From: Polaromonas sp.
GTDB lineage: Bacteria > Pseudomonadota > Gammaproteobacteria > Burkholderiales > Burkholderiaceae_C
DNA: 52,694 nucleotides
Assembly: GCF_030680935.1 (NCBI RefSeq)
Contig: NZ_JAUXUP010000056.1
Span: 1-52,694, forward strand
Reading direction: 5' to 3'
Part shown: in pieces, positions 43,695-52,694 of the stretch
Layout: every line of letters starts with the position of its first letter
How positions within the stretch are numbered: the stretch's first letter is position 1
Notes under the pieces: generated by a model
Seen by the model: the letters and a program-made list of their open reading frames with translations, nothing else
The model's database searches: none
Told to the model about the DNA's origin: nothing
Translations under genes and position numbers: made by a program

Positions 43695-43750
43695 GCTATG
43701 AATTCAGGAGCTTCTTCCGCCCGCCTGATATGGGCTGGGGGCCTATTCAA
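43695..43750 (+). repeat. dispersed repeat, copy H
   Basis: GCTAT, seven bases, GGAGC, then TTCTTCCGC, GATATGGGCT, GGGGGCC and TATTCA. It lies just after the antitoxin stop and before the convergent rlpA-like gene, so it is not translated. Confidence 0.85.
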
Positions 43751-43780
43751 CTCGTGAAATAGCGCCCAGGCGCCCGCCGG

Positions 43781-44419
43781 TCAGCGGGGGCGAGGTGCGG
43801 GCCTAAGGATGCGCGGGCGCTTCAGGGCCGGTGCGGGCGGCGCGGCCACCGCTGGTGTGGAGTGCGGCACCAGCAGCAACACGTCTTTCACGCCCAGCCC
43901 CAGCATGCCGATTGACTCGGCAGCGGCGCGGCTCAGGTCGATCACGCGGCCACGGCTGAAGGGGCCGCGGTCGGTGATGCGCACATCGACTTCTTTGCCA
44001 TTGACCAGACTGCGCACACGCACCACCGTGCCAAAGGGCAGCGTCTTGTGCGCCGCGGTCAGCTCATGCATGTTGTAACGCTCGCCGCTGGCCGTGCGCC
44101 TGCCGTTGAAGCGCGGGCCGTACCAGGAGGCTTTGCCCTGCTCGAACTCGCGGGCTGGTTGACCGGCGAGCAGCGCTGTGTCATCTGGCGCAACTGCAGG
44201 GGCAGGTAAGACGTCTGGCGGCGCGGCCGGCGAAGCGTTGGCTCCAGGAGGTGCTTGGGCTGCTGCAGCAGGCTCGCCCGGGACAGGCGTCGATGCTGTG
44301 GGCGGGGTGGCCGGCGGGGTGGTGCAAGCCGACAGAAGTGTCAGCAGGCCAGCGGTAAACCAGCCCCGGAGAACGGCTTTGTGAAGAATCAAACTCAGGA
44401 ATTGCGATGTAGTCGGCAA
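43781..44419 (-). CDS. RlpA-family septal-ring-type lipoprotein
   Basis: 212 residues. Signal with lipobox LLSAC (cysteine at about 31), a proline/alanine-rich linker (about 33-90), then a double-psi beta-barrel RlpA domain (about 92-180): [38 protein letters not shown] and [16 protein letters not shown]. No SPOR domain, unlike E. coli RlpA. Members are lytic transglycosylases on denuded glycan or structural proteins; which applies here is open. Confidence 0.9.
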   Translation of the reverse strand: MPTTSQFLSLILHKAVLRGWFTAGLLTLLSACTTPPATPPTASTPVPGEPAAAAQAPPGANASPAAPPDVLPAPAVAPDDTALLAGQPAREFEQGKASWYGPRFNGRRTASGERYNMHELTAAHKTLPFGTVVRVRSLVNGKEVDVRITDRGPFSRGRVIDLSRAAAESIGMLGLGVKDVLLLVPHSTPAVAAPPAPALKRPRILRPAPRPR

Positions 44420-44435
44420 AAGATCAACATCACAC

Positions 44436-45263
44436 TCACTTCGACAGCCGCTTCAAAATTTCAGTCGTCGCAGCCGCCTGGTTCATGGTGTAGAAGTGGA
44501 TACCCGGCACACCAGCCGTCTGCAACTGGTCACACAGGTCGGTGATCACATCGAGCCCGAAACTTTTGATGGACGCGATGTCGTCGCCATAACCCTGTAG
44601 CCGCAGGCGTATCCAGCGCGGAATCTCTGCGCCGCAAGCATCTGAAAAGCGCATCAGTTGCGCCGAGCTGGTGATAGGCATGATGCCGGGCACCACGGGC
44701 ACGTCCAGCCCCATCTTCTGCGCGTCATCGACAAAACGGAAGTAGGCGTCAGAGTTGAAAAAATACTGGGTGATGGCCGAATTGGCGCCGGCCTTGACCT
44801 TGGTCGCGAAGGCCTGCAGGTCGGCGTCGGCTGATTTGGCCTGCGGGTGGATCTCGGGGTAGGCTGCCACTTCAATATGGAAGGCATCGCCCGTGAACTC
44901 GCGGATGAAAGCCACCAGGTCGCTGGCGTAATGAAACTCGCCGCCCGCGCCGTAGCCGCTGGGCAAATCACCGCGCAGCGCCACCAGGCGCTTGACGCCC
45001 ATGGCCTGCAAAGCCGCCAGCTGCTGGCGCACCGTGGCTTTGGTCGCGCCGACGCAGGAGAAGTGGCAGGCCGCGTCCACCCCTTCCTTCAGGATTTCAC
45101 CGACGGTGCCGAAGGTGCCATCTTGCGTGGAGCCGCCCGCGCCAAAGGTGACCGAGCAGAACTCGGGCTTGTGCAGGTACAGCTCCTGGCGCGCCAGACG
45201 CAGTTTGTCAGCGCCCTCAGGTGTCTTGGGCGGAAAAAATTCAAAGCTGATTGGAAGATTCAT
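44436..45263 (-). CDS. metF: methylenetetrahydrofolate reductase
   Basis: 275 residues from the ATG at 45263 ([17 protein letters not shown]). TIM-barrel flavoprotein with the catalytic-site [27 protein letters not shown] and [15 protein letters not shown]. It makes 5-methyltetrahydrofolate for methionine synthesis. It lies downstream of ahcY and tlyA on the same strand, which suggests co-regulation by the SAH riboswitch. Confidence 0.96.
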   Translation of the reverse strand: MNLPISFEFFPPKTPEGADKLRLARQELYLHKPEFCSVTFGAGGSTQDGTFGTVGEILKEGVDAACHFSCVGATKATVRQQLAALQAMGVKRLVALRGDLPSGYGAGGEFHYASDLVAFIREFTGDAFHIEVAAYPEIHPQAKSADADLQAFATKVKAGANSAITQYFFNSDAYFRFVDDAQKMGLDVPVVPGIMPITSSAQLMRFSDACGAEIPRWIRLRLQGYGDDIASIKSFGLDVITDLCDQLQTAGVPGIHFYTMNQAAATTEILKRLSK

Positions 45264-45298
45264 CACCAGTCTCACTTGTTGTTCAGTGGGGAAAGCGC

Positions 45299-46303
45299 TC
45301 AGGCTTCCTTGTCGCGGCGTTTGCCGCGCGCCGGGCCGTGCTGGCCCGCGTGTGCTTCTTCAGAGTCCTCATGCGCCGCCTGCATGGCACGCAGCTCGCT
45401 GCGCGGCGTGCGTTTGGCGGCCTTGCGCGGGGGTGCCGCCGGCAGGGGCTGGTCTTCACCGGCGTTGTTTTGGCCCTTGACGGCGTGGATGAAAAACTCA
45501 CGGTTGCCGTCGCCACCTTCAATCGGCGAGGGCAGCCAGGCTTTGACCGTCATGTCAAGCGCAGTACAGGCATCACGGAGGCGTTGTTCGACAAACTCAA
45601 AATGTGCAGCGTCGCGCACAATGCCGCCCTTGCCAATCTGGCCGGGCTGCAATTCAAACTGCGGTTTGACCAGCATCAGCGCATTGCCACCGGGCTTGAG
45701 CAGGCGCAGCACCGCCGGCAACACCAGCGTCAGCGAGATAAAGGACAGGTCACCGGTCAGAAAGTCAAAATTGGCCTCTACCGGTTCCACCGGCTCGGCA
45801 TCCTCGTCGTCGAAGTTTTCATCATCAAATTCAGCCTCAGCCCCCGCCGAATGAGCGGGACCAGCTACCAAATCCATAGCGGTCATGGAGCGCGCATTGA
45901 CGCCCTCGATACACAGTACACGCGGGTCCGCGCGCAGGCTGGGGTGCAACTGGCCATGGCCGACATCAACACCCACCACCTGCACAGCACCCTGCTGCAA
46001 CAGGCAGTCGGTGAAACCGCCGGTGGACTGACCTATGTCCAGGCAGCGCAGCCCTGCCACCTTCAGACCGGTACTTTTGAGCGCGCCTTCGAGCTTGAGT
46101 CCGCCGCGCGAGATGTATTTCGCCTCGGTGGTGTCCAGAATCTGCAGCTCGGCCAGCTCGGATATTTCGTCGCCGTTTTTGGCGACTTTTTTCCAGGCGC
46201 CGCCCGCCTCCACGCGCCACTGCACGCCAGCCGCAATCAGGCGCTGGGCCTGGGAGCGGGTGGCGGCATGGCCGTGTTCGACGAGGAATAAGTCAGCGCG
46301 CAT
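45299..46303 (-). CDS. tlyA: TlyA-family rRNA methyltransferase / haemolysin-like protein
   Basis: 334 residues. An N-terminal S4 domain (MRADLFLVEHGHAATRSQAQ) is followed by an FtsJ-like SAM domain (RCLDIGQSTGGFTDCLLQ, VGVDVGHGQLHPSLR, DLSFISLTLVLP, LVKPQFELQPGQIGKGGIV). TlyA methylates rRNA at cytidines in mycobacteria. Between VNARSMT and FDFLTGDLS there is an extra acidic stretch of about 40 residues; its first part (AMDLVAGPAHSAGAEAEF) is encoded by dispersed repeat copy I. The C-terminus carries a long basic tail. Confidence 0.9.
   Translation of the reverse strand: MRADLFLVEHGHAATRSQAQRLIAAGVQWRVEAGGAWKKVAKNGDEISELAELQILDTTEAKYISRGGLKLEGALKSTGLKVAGLRCLDIGQSTGGFTDCLLQQGAVQVVGVDVGHGQLHPSLRADPRVLCIEGVNARSMTAMDLVAGPAHSAGAEAEFDDENFDDEDAEPVEPVEANFDFLTGDLSFISLTLVLPAVLRLLKPGGNALMLVKPQFELQPGQIGKGGIVRDAAHFEFVEQRLRDACTALDMTVKAWLPSPIEGGDGNREFFIHAVKGQNNAGEDQPLPAAPPRKAAKRTPRSELRAMQAAHEDSEEAHAGQHGPARGKRRDKEA
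45825..45880 (-). repeat. dispersed repeat, copy I
   Basis: On the minus strand GCTAT, seven bases, GTAGC, TGGTCCCGC, GGGGGCTGAGGCT and GAATTT. Translated in frame in tlyA in the same frame as copies B, C and G. Confidence 0.65.
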
Positions 46304-46446
46304 GAATCTCCAGAGGAATAACCGGCGCGTGGCGAGCGGCCGTCAGGCTAGGCGCGGGCGTCGGGCAACCGGAGTGCACTTCAGGTGCATGAGGATTGCC
46401 CGATCGGGACCCGCAACGACGCATCACGGCCGCGCAGTAGCGCAGC

Positions 46447-47880
<1,434 letters not shown>

Positions 47881-47950
47881 GGTTCGCTCCGGTAAGGATG
47901 GATGAACCACATCGGCGGGCGAAAAAAAGCTCATCGCACGGGATGTGGAT

Positions 47951-48041
47951 GAGCGTCGTTGCATGGATGGTCCGAGCCTCACGCCCCGCTGCTGACTTGG
48001 TCAGTGGGGACGCTGCAACGCTCCTCGGATGCCGGATTTTA
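47951..48041 (-). promoter_or_regulatory. SAH riboswitch and -10 box of ahcY
   Basis: On the minus strand CCGAGGAGCGTTGCAGC is followed by GAGGCTCGG and then CAACGACGCTC, the conserved parts of the S-adenosylhomocysteine riboswitch (P1, the pseudoknot strands and the GCUCGG side). The aptamer spans about 47951-48030; a -10-like TAAAAT is at 48036-48041. It is about 70 bases before the ahcY start. Known SAH riboswitches of this class activate ahcY-type genes in proteobacteria. Confidence 0.92.
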
Positions 48042-48120
48042 GCCCAGCATGCCCCCGGGTGTGTGTTTGTGGGGTCTCGATCCCGGACTTCCCGCACGCC
48101 TGTGCGACACTGCCGGCCCC

Positions 48121-48933
48121 ATGCCGACCCTCCCAGCACCCTCACCGCTCGCCCTGTGGCCCACCGGGTCGCGCGCGCGCATCCACGGCGTGCTGACCGA
48201 CATCGACGACACCTTGACGACCGACGGCGCCATCACGCCCGACGCGCTGGACGCCCTGCACCGCCTGCGCGCCGCCGGCCTGCCGGTGCTGGCCATCACC
48301 GGCAGACCGGCCGGCTGGAGCGAGGCCTTTGCCCTGGCCTGGCCGCTGGACGCCATCGTGGCGGAGAACGGTGCCGTGGCGCTGTGGCGCGGTGACGACG
48401 GCCAGTTGTGCCGGGACTACCTGCAGGACGCTCCCACCCGCGCCACCCACTTCGCACATCTGCAGACCACGGCTCAACGCGTGCTGCGCGAACTGCCCCA
48501 AACCCGCCTGGCCACCGACAGCCCCGGGCGCGAGACCGACATCGCGATCGATCACAGCGAGTTCGCGCACTTGAGCGAAACGGAGATCGCGCAGGTGGTG
48601 GCGCTCATGCGCGGCGAAGGCCTCAACGCCACCGTGAGCTCGATCCACATCAACGGCTGGATCGGCGATCACGACAAGCTGGCCGGCGCGCGCTGGATCG
48701 TGCGCACGCGCCTGGGACGCGACCTCGACGTTGAGCTCGACCGCTGGGTCTATGTGGGCGACTCCACCAACGACGCGCGCATGTTCGGCCATTTCCCGCA
48801 CAGCGTGGGCGTGGCCAACGTGGCGCGCTTCTGGGCCGCGCTCAGCCACCACCCGCGCTTTGTGGCTCAGGGCGAGCGCGGCGCGGGTTTCGCCGAGGTC
48901 GCCAACGCGGTGCTGTCGGCCAGATCCGCATGA
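48121..48933 (+). CDS. HAD-superfamily (type IIB) sugar phosphatase-like protein
   Basis: 270 residues from the ATG at 48121. Motif I DIDDTLTTDG (nucleophile and acid aspartates), motif II ITGRP, motif III lysine in GDHDKLAGARW and motif IV GDSTNDARMFG, with a Cof/SPP-type cap between. It resembles mannosyl-3-phosphoglycerate or sucrose-phosphate phosphatases; the substrate is not determined. Its stop overlaps the next start by four bases. Confidence 0.9.
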   Translation: MPTLPAPSPLALWPTGSRARIHGVLTDIDDTLTTDGAITPDALDALHRLRAAGLPVLAITGRPAGWSEAFALAWPLDAIVAENGAVALWRGDDGQLCRDYLQDAPTRATHFAHLQTTAQRVLRELPQTRLATDSPGRETDIAIDHSEFAHLSETEIAQVVALMRGEGLNATVSSIHINGWIGDHDKLAGARWIVRTRLGRDLDVELDRWVYVGDSTNDARMFGHFPHSVGVANVARFWAALSHHPRFVAQGERGAGFAEVANAVLSARSA

Positions 48934-50204
48934 GCGAGCACCCGCTGCCGCCGCAACACAGCCAGGCCATCACCGGCACCGCGCCACCCGCGCTCGTGCC
49001 CGTGCAGGCCCGGCTCGGTCTGATGGCCATCTTCGGCTCCACCTTCTTCCAGCTGGTGGGCTACTTCATGCTCATGCCGCTGCTGCTGTTGCGGCTGAAG
49101 GGCGACGGCGTGTCCACCGCGCTGGCCGGCATCTTCGTGGCCACCGGCTGGCTCGGCGTGTTCGCCATGACGCCCTTCGCCTCGGCCATCACGCAGCGGC
49201 TGGGCCGCCGGCCCTCGCTCTGGCTCGCGGCCTTCGTGCCGGTGATCGCCATCACCGGCTTCCTGTTCAGCAACTCGCTGGTGCTGTGGTTCGTCTGCAT
49301 CCTCATCGAAGGCATGGCCGCCGGGCTGCGCTGGGTGCTGGCCGAGGCCATCGTGGCCGAGTTCTCCCCGGCACATCAGCGCGGACGCAACGTCGGCATT
49401 TTCGAAACCATGGTCGGCACCACCTTCGTGCTGGGCCCGCTGGTACTGGCCTGGTTCGGTGCACAGAGCGACACTGCGCTGTGGCTGGCACTGGCGCTCA
49501 CGGTGTTCGGCCTGGGCTGGAGCCTGCTGATTCCGCGCCTGCCGGCCGCTGCCGACGCGCACAGCGCGCAGGTGGGTGTGTCGGGCGTGTGGCACGCGCT
49601 GCGCGCTCACCCACTGATCATGAGCGTGGGCTTCGTCGGCGGCTTTTTCGAAAGCGGCCTCACGTCCATCCTGCCGCTCTACGGCCTGGCGCTCGGACTG
49701 GGCGCCACCGCCGCCGCGCTGCTTGTCTCGGCCAGCGGCCTGGGCAGCGCACTCATGATGCTGCCCGTCGGCCTGCTGGCCGACCGGCTGGCCCACCACC
49801 CCACGCAGCGCTGGGGCAGCGCCCGCGACACCCGCTTGAAGATCATGCGGGTGTGTGCCCTCATCACCCTGCTGGCCACCCTCGTCATTCCCTTCGTGGC
49901 CGGCACACCGTGGCTGGCTGCGCCGGTGGCGTTTCTGTGGGGTGGTGCCGGCGGCAGCCTCTACACGCTGGCCATGATCGACATCGGCTCGCGTGAAGAC
50001 GGCATCACCCTGGTCAACAGCACGGCCGTGCTGGTGCTCTCGTACACGCTGGGCGGTGTGCTCGCTCCTGCGGCAGGCGCTGCCGCGCTGCAATGGGCGC
50101 CCACGCTGGGCTTCCCGCTGCTGCTGGTGTCGGTGGCCGGGCTGGGCTGCTGGCTGTTGAGACGCGAGCCACCGTCCCCATCTGCGGGAACCCCACCGGG
50201 TTAA
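48930..50204 (+). CDS. MFS transporter
   Basis: 424 residues with about twelve membrane helices. The loop after helix 2 reads ITQRLGRRPSL, the MFS signature, and LLADRLAHHPTQRWG is the corresponding loop in the second half. The overlap with the HAD phosphatase gene suggests a shared substrate route, such as import or export of the phosphatase product. The substrate cannot be told. Confidence 0.88.
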   Translation: MSEHPLPPQHSQAITGTAPPALVPVQARLGLMAIFGSTFFQLVGYFMLMPLLLLRLKGDGVSTALAGIFVATGWLGVFAMTPFASAITQRLGRRPSLWLAAFVPVIAITGFLFSNSLVLWFVCILIEGMAAGLRWVLAEAIVAEFSPAHQRGRNVGIFETMVGTTFVLGPLVLAWFGAQSDTALWLALALTVFGLGWSLLIPRLPAAADAHSAQVGVSGVWHALRAHPLIMSVGFVGGFFESGLTSILPLYGLALGLGATAAALLVSASGLGSALMMLPVGLLADRLAHHPTQRWGSARDTRLKIMRVCALITLLATLVIPFVAGTPWLAAPVAFLWGGAGGSLYTLAMIDIGSREDGITLVNSTAVLVLSYTLGGVLAPAAGAAALQWAPTLGFPLLLVSVAGLGCWLLRREPPSPSAGTPPG

Positions 50205-50254
50205 GCTGCTCCCAAGGGTGCATTCCGCGTTTTCCGCCCTGCGAAAGGACCCCC

Positions 50255-50638
50255 ATGGCTCTCCCCTGGCTGCTTGCCCTCAAAGTGATTCCCTGGGGCG
50301 ACGTGATCGAACACGCGCCCAAGGTGCTCAACGCCGCCCGCAAGCTGATGGACCGCCAGAAGGCGCCCGCGAGCCCGACCGCCCCACCCCGGCCGCTGGA
50401 CCTCGCCACCGATGCACAGCCCAGTCTGGGTGAGCTCAAGAACCGCCTCATTGAAGCCCGTCAGCTGATCGACCAGCAGGCCGAGGTGCAGCTGCAGATG
50501 ACCCAGACCCTGGGTGAACTGGCCGAGCAGAACGCGCGCCTGGTGGCGGCGGTGGAGCTGCTGCGCGTGCGCACGCGTGTGTTCATGTTCGTCATCGCCG
50601 CGCTGGCCATCGGCGTGATCGTGCTCTTCACGCGCTGA
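50255..50638 (+). CDS. small tail-anchored coiled-coil protein, unknown function
   Basis: 127 residues from the ATG at 50255, with GAAAGGA upstream. N-terminal WLLALKVIPWGDVIEHAPKV, a proline-rich spacer, a coiled coil (LGELKNRLIEARQLIDQQAE to LGELAEQNARLVAAVELLRV, about 58-108) and a C-terminal membrane helix (VFMFVIAALAIGVIVLF). Genes of this layout exist in Burkholderiales without known function. It follows the MFS gene by 50 bases. Confidence 0.75.
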   Translation: MALPWLLALKVIPWGDVIEHAPKVLNAARKLMDRQKAPASPTAPPRPLDLATDAQPSLGELKNRLIEARQLIDQQAEVQLQMTQTLGELAEQNARLVAAVELLRVRTRVFMFVIAALAIGVIVLFTR

Positions 50639-50959
50639 TCAAGCCCGCTCGCTTTTCAGGCTGGCGTCACAACCCACACCCGCCGCAATCCAGCGGCGCG
50701 CCAGCGTCTGCAGCACCGGCGCCGCCCAGCGCCAGCGCGGGCCCAGCACCTCGGCCGCATCGGTGACCGCGCCACACCGGTAGATCGACAAGGCACCGTC
50801 CCAACGCAACGCGTCACACGCCCCGGTGCGCTTGCGCGAGATCACCTGCCCCAGCGGGCAAGGCTCGGCCAGGCAACACACACCACAGCCGTTGCACGGC
50901 GCGCCCAGCGCAGGCTGGGCCGGCGCGGCTGGGTGGATGTGAATGATCTGGTGCGGCAC
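50639..50959 (-). CDS. YkgJ-type cysteine-cluster protein
   Basis: 106 residues. CNGCGVCCLAEPCPLG carries the cysteine cluster of the YkgJ/zinc- or iron-chelating family; two further cysteines (GACDALRW, YRCGAV) complete it. Function not established. It converges on the small membrane protein gene with no gap and diverges from the lactonase gene. Confidence 0.82.
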   Translation of the reverse strand: MPHQIIHIHPAAPAQPALGAPCNGCGVCCLAEPCPLGQVISRKRTGACDALRWDGALSIYRCGAVTDAAEVLGPRWRWAAPVLQTLARRWIAAGVGCDASLKSERA

Positions 50960-51059
50960 GGCTGGAGAGTAACGCAGGCGTCACCTCTCGAAGGTCGCGG
51001 CTTGCGTGGTCCTGCCGCACGGGTCTATGGTCATTGCTCAACAACACACAGGAGACAGC

Positions 51060-51962
51060 ATGGCCATCGATCCGCGTTTCTCGGTTCTTGTTTCGGGCTA
51101 CACCTTCCTGGAGAGCCCGCGCTGGCACGACGACCGCCTCTGGCTGTCGGACTTCTACACGCACCAGGTCCTGCGCGTGGACTTGCAGGGCCGGGTGGAG
51201 GTGGTCGCCGAGGTGCCCGGACAGCCGTCGGGCATGGGCTGGCTGCCCGACGGGCGCCTGCTGGTGGTGTCCATGCGCGAACGGAAGATCCTGCGCCGGG
51301 AAACCGACGGCAAGCTCGTCACCCACGCCGACCTGTCCTCGGTGGCCGGTGGCCACGCCAACGACATGGTGGTCGATGCCCAAGGCCGTGCCTTTGTGGG
51401 CAACTTCGGCTTCGACCTCATGGGTGGTGGCACGCCGCAGGCGGCCACGCTGGCACGGGTGGATCCCGATGGCTCGGTGCACGCCGTGGCAAGCGATCTG
51501 TACTTTCCCAACGGCAGCATGATCACGCCCGACGGAAAGACCCTGATCGTGGGCGAGACCATGGGCAACCGCATCTCGGCCTTCGACCTGCAAGCCGACG
51601 GCGCGCTGGGTCCGCGCCGGGACTGGGCCTCGTTCGGTCCTGTGCCGGCGCTGATCGACATCGGCTCCGTGCTGGGCAGCCTCAAGGCCGCGCCCGACGG
51701 CGCCACGCTGGACGCCGAGGGTGCCGTCTGGTTTGCCGACGCCATCGGCAACCGGGTGGTGCGCATGGCGGCCGGCGGCGAGATCCTGGACAGCATCTCC
51801 ACCGGCGCCCTCGGCGCGTTCGCCTGCACGCTCGGTGGTCCGGACGGACGCACGCTGTTCATCTGTGTGGCGCCCGACTTCAACGAACACGCCCGCCAAC
51901 AGGCGCGCGAAGCGTCCGTGTGGACCACCCAGGTCGGCGTGCCCGGCGCCGGGCGCCCCTGA
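51060..51962 (+). CDS. SMP-30/gluconolactonase-family hydrolase
   Basis: 300 residues from the ATG at 51060, with AGGAGACA upstream. Six-bladed beta-propeller: LESPRWHDDRLWLSDFYTHQ holds the metal-binding glutamate, GGHANDMVVDAQGRAFVGNF the asparagine, and LDAEGAVWFADAIGNRVVRM the aspartate-containing blade. Family members hydrolyse sugar or other lactones. Substrate unknown; it is convergent with uvrA, with no gap. Confidence 0.9.
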   Translation: MAIDPRFSVLVSGYTFLESPRWHDDRLWLSDFYTHQVLRVDLQGRVEVVAEVPGQPSGMGWLPDGRLLVVSMRERKILRRETDGKLVTHADLSSVAGGHANDMVVDAQGRAFVGNFGFDLMGGGTPQAATLARVDPDGSVHAVASDLYFPNGSMITPDGKTLIVGETMGNRISAFDLQADGALGPRRDWASFGPVPALIDIGSVLGSLKAAPDGATLDAEGAVWFADAIGNRVVRMAAGGEILDSISTGALGAFACTLGGPDGRTLFICVAPDFNEHARQQAREASVWTTQVGVPGAGRP

Positions 51963-52694
51963 TCAGCGCGCCAGCACCGGCCCCAGCACACGCCCGGTGT
52001 GCGTGTCCAGCCGCACCACCTCGTCGGGCGGCGCAGCGGCCACGATGAGGCCGCCGCCACCACCGCCCTCGGGGCCGAGGTCGATGATCCAGTCGGCTTC
52101 GGCCATCACGTCCAGGTCGTGCTCGATCACCACCACGCTGTGGCCGCCGTCGACCAGGCGGTGCAGCACGCGGATGAGTTTTTCCACGTCGGCCATGTGC
52201 AGGCCCACCGTGGGTTCGTCCAGCACGTACAACGTGTGCGGCGGCTTCTGGCCGCGGCGGGTGATGTCGTCGCGCACCTTGCTGAGCTCGGTCACGAGCT
52301 TGATGCGCTGCGCCTCGCCACCACTGAGCGTGGGACTGGGCTGGCCCAGCGTGAGGTAACCCAGGCCCACGTCTTTCAGCAACTGCAGCGGGTGGCCGAT
52401 GCTGGGCATGGCGGCGAAGAAGTCGACCGCTTCGTCCACCTCCATCTGCAGCACGTCGCCGATGCTCTTGCCCTTCCAGGTCACGGCCAGGGTCTCGGGG
52501 TTGAAGCGCGCGCCGTGGCAGACCTCGCAGGGCACCTTCACGTCGGGCAGGAAGCTCATCTCGATGGTTCGCATGCCCTGGCCTTCACAACCCGGGCAGC
52601 GGCCTTCGCCGGTGTTGAAGCTGAAGCGGCCCGGGCCGTAGCCGCGCGCCTTGGCTTCCAGCGTGTCTGCGTACAGCTTGCGCACCGTGTCCCA
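51963..52694 (-). CDS. uvrA: UvrABC system protein A, C-terminal part (5' end outside window)
   Basis: 244 codons are visible, running off the window edge in frame. The second zinc-finger [16 protein letters not shown] to CEVCHG, signature [16 protein letters not shown], Walker [14 protein letters not shown] and [11 protein letters not shown] identify UvrA, the damage-recognition ATPase of nucleotide excision repair. The tail after [11 protein letters not shown] is a few residues longer than in E. coli. Confidence 0.96.
   Translation of the reverse strand, partial: WDTVRKLYADTLEAKARGYGPGRFSFNTGEGRCPGCEGQGMRTIEMSFLPDVKVPCEVCHGARFNPETLAVTWKGKSIGDVLQMEVDEAVDFFAAMPSIGHPLQLLKDVGLGYLTLGQPSPTLSGGEAQRIKLVTELSKVRDDITRRGQKPPHTLYVLDEPTVGLHMADVEKLIRVLHRLVDGGHSVVVIEHDLDVMAEADWIIDLGPEGGGGGGLIVAAAPPDEVVRLDTHTGRVLGPVLAR

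Overview
The window looks like the chromosome of a betaproteobacterium of the order Burkholderiales, most likely family Comamonadaceae (Rhodoferax/Polaromonas type). This is inferred from the character of the proteins, the ring-epoxidase paaABCDE cluster behind a TetR-type palindrome, an SAH riboswitch ahead of ahcY, and the block tyrS / M23 peptidase / anmK / erpA / bactofilin / rpsI-rplM. Genus and species cannot be fixed without a search. The window opens inside a Crp/Fnr regulator gene and closes inside uvrA.

Layout. 1-7 kb: Crp/Fnr regulator (5' end missing), small conserved protein, DUF6279-type lipoprotein divergent from glmU, a second lipoprotein, an Lrp regulator with the scar of an EamA transporter behind it, and glmS. 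7-8.8 kb: a hipBA toxin-antitoxin pair between possible IS scars. 8.9-19.7 kb: a hydroxylase-YhhN membrane fusion, a three-gene ABC exporter behind ruvAB, phoH-ybeY, an alpha/beta hydrolase, a hydrolase-LuxR fusion, and dtd. 19.7-31 kb: a cation diffusion facilitator, a FixJ-type two-component pair followed by a periplasmic GlcG-like protein and an ankyrin protein, tyrS, M23 peptidase, anmK, erpA, bactofilin, and the L13/S9 operon. 31-41.2 kb: rlmJ, a receiver-cyclase-kinase triple fusion, paaABCDE, and a bd-type oxidase with its GbsR/MarR regulator. 41.2-43.7 kb: an integron-like patch (attC site, two cassette-type genes, no integrase) followed by a GNAT gene and a TumE/TumA toxin-antitoxin pair. 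43.7-52.7 kb: rlpA-like gene, metF, tlyA, ahcY with SAH riboswitch, HAD phosphatase, MFS transporter, small membrane protein, YkgJ-type protein, SMP-30 lactonase, and the uvrA 3' end.

The most unusual signal is a dispersed repeat of about 55-60 bases that I found in nine places. Its hallmark is a 5-base arm (GCTAT), exactly seven bases, and the complementary arm (ATAGC or close), then a TGCTTACGC-like stretch and a GGCT/AGCC mini-hairpin. All nine copies lie inside genes or at gene ends. Six lie inside reading frames: yhhN-type fusion, rlmJ, paaC, paaE, tlyA and the phoH tail. All four-plus sense copies that are translated use one frame, and both translated antisense copies use one frame. Others supply the stop codons of lrp, dtd and phoH or the start of ybeY. 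This resembles in principle the Rickettsia palindromic elements that insert into protein-coding genes, but the sequence family is different.

The genes form several working units: amino-sugar supply (glmU, glmS) and wall recycling or remodelling (anmK, M23 peptidase, bactofilin, rlpA-like protein); Holliday-junction processing (ruvAB); phenylacetate degradation (paaABCDE); microaerobic respiration (cydAB type); and methyl-cycle metabolism (ahcY, metF, switched by SAH).
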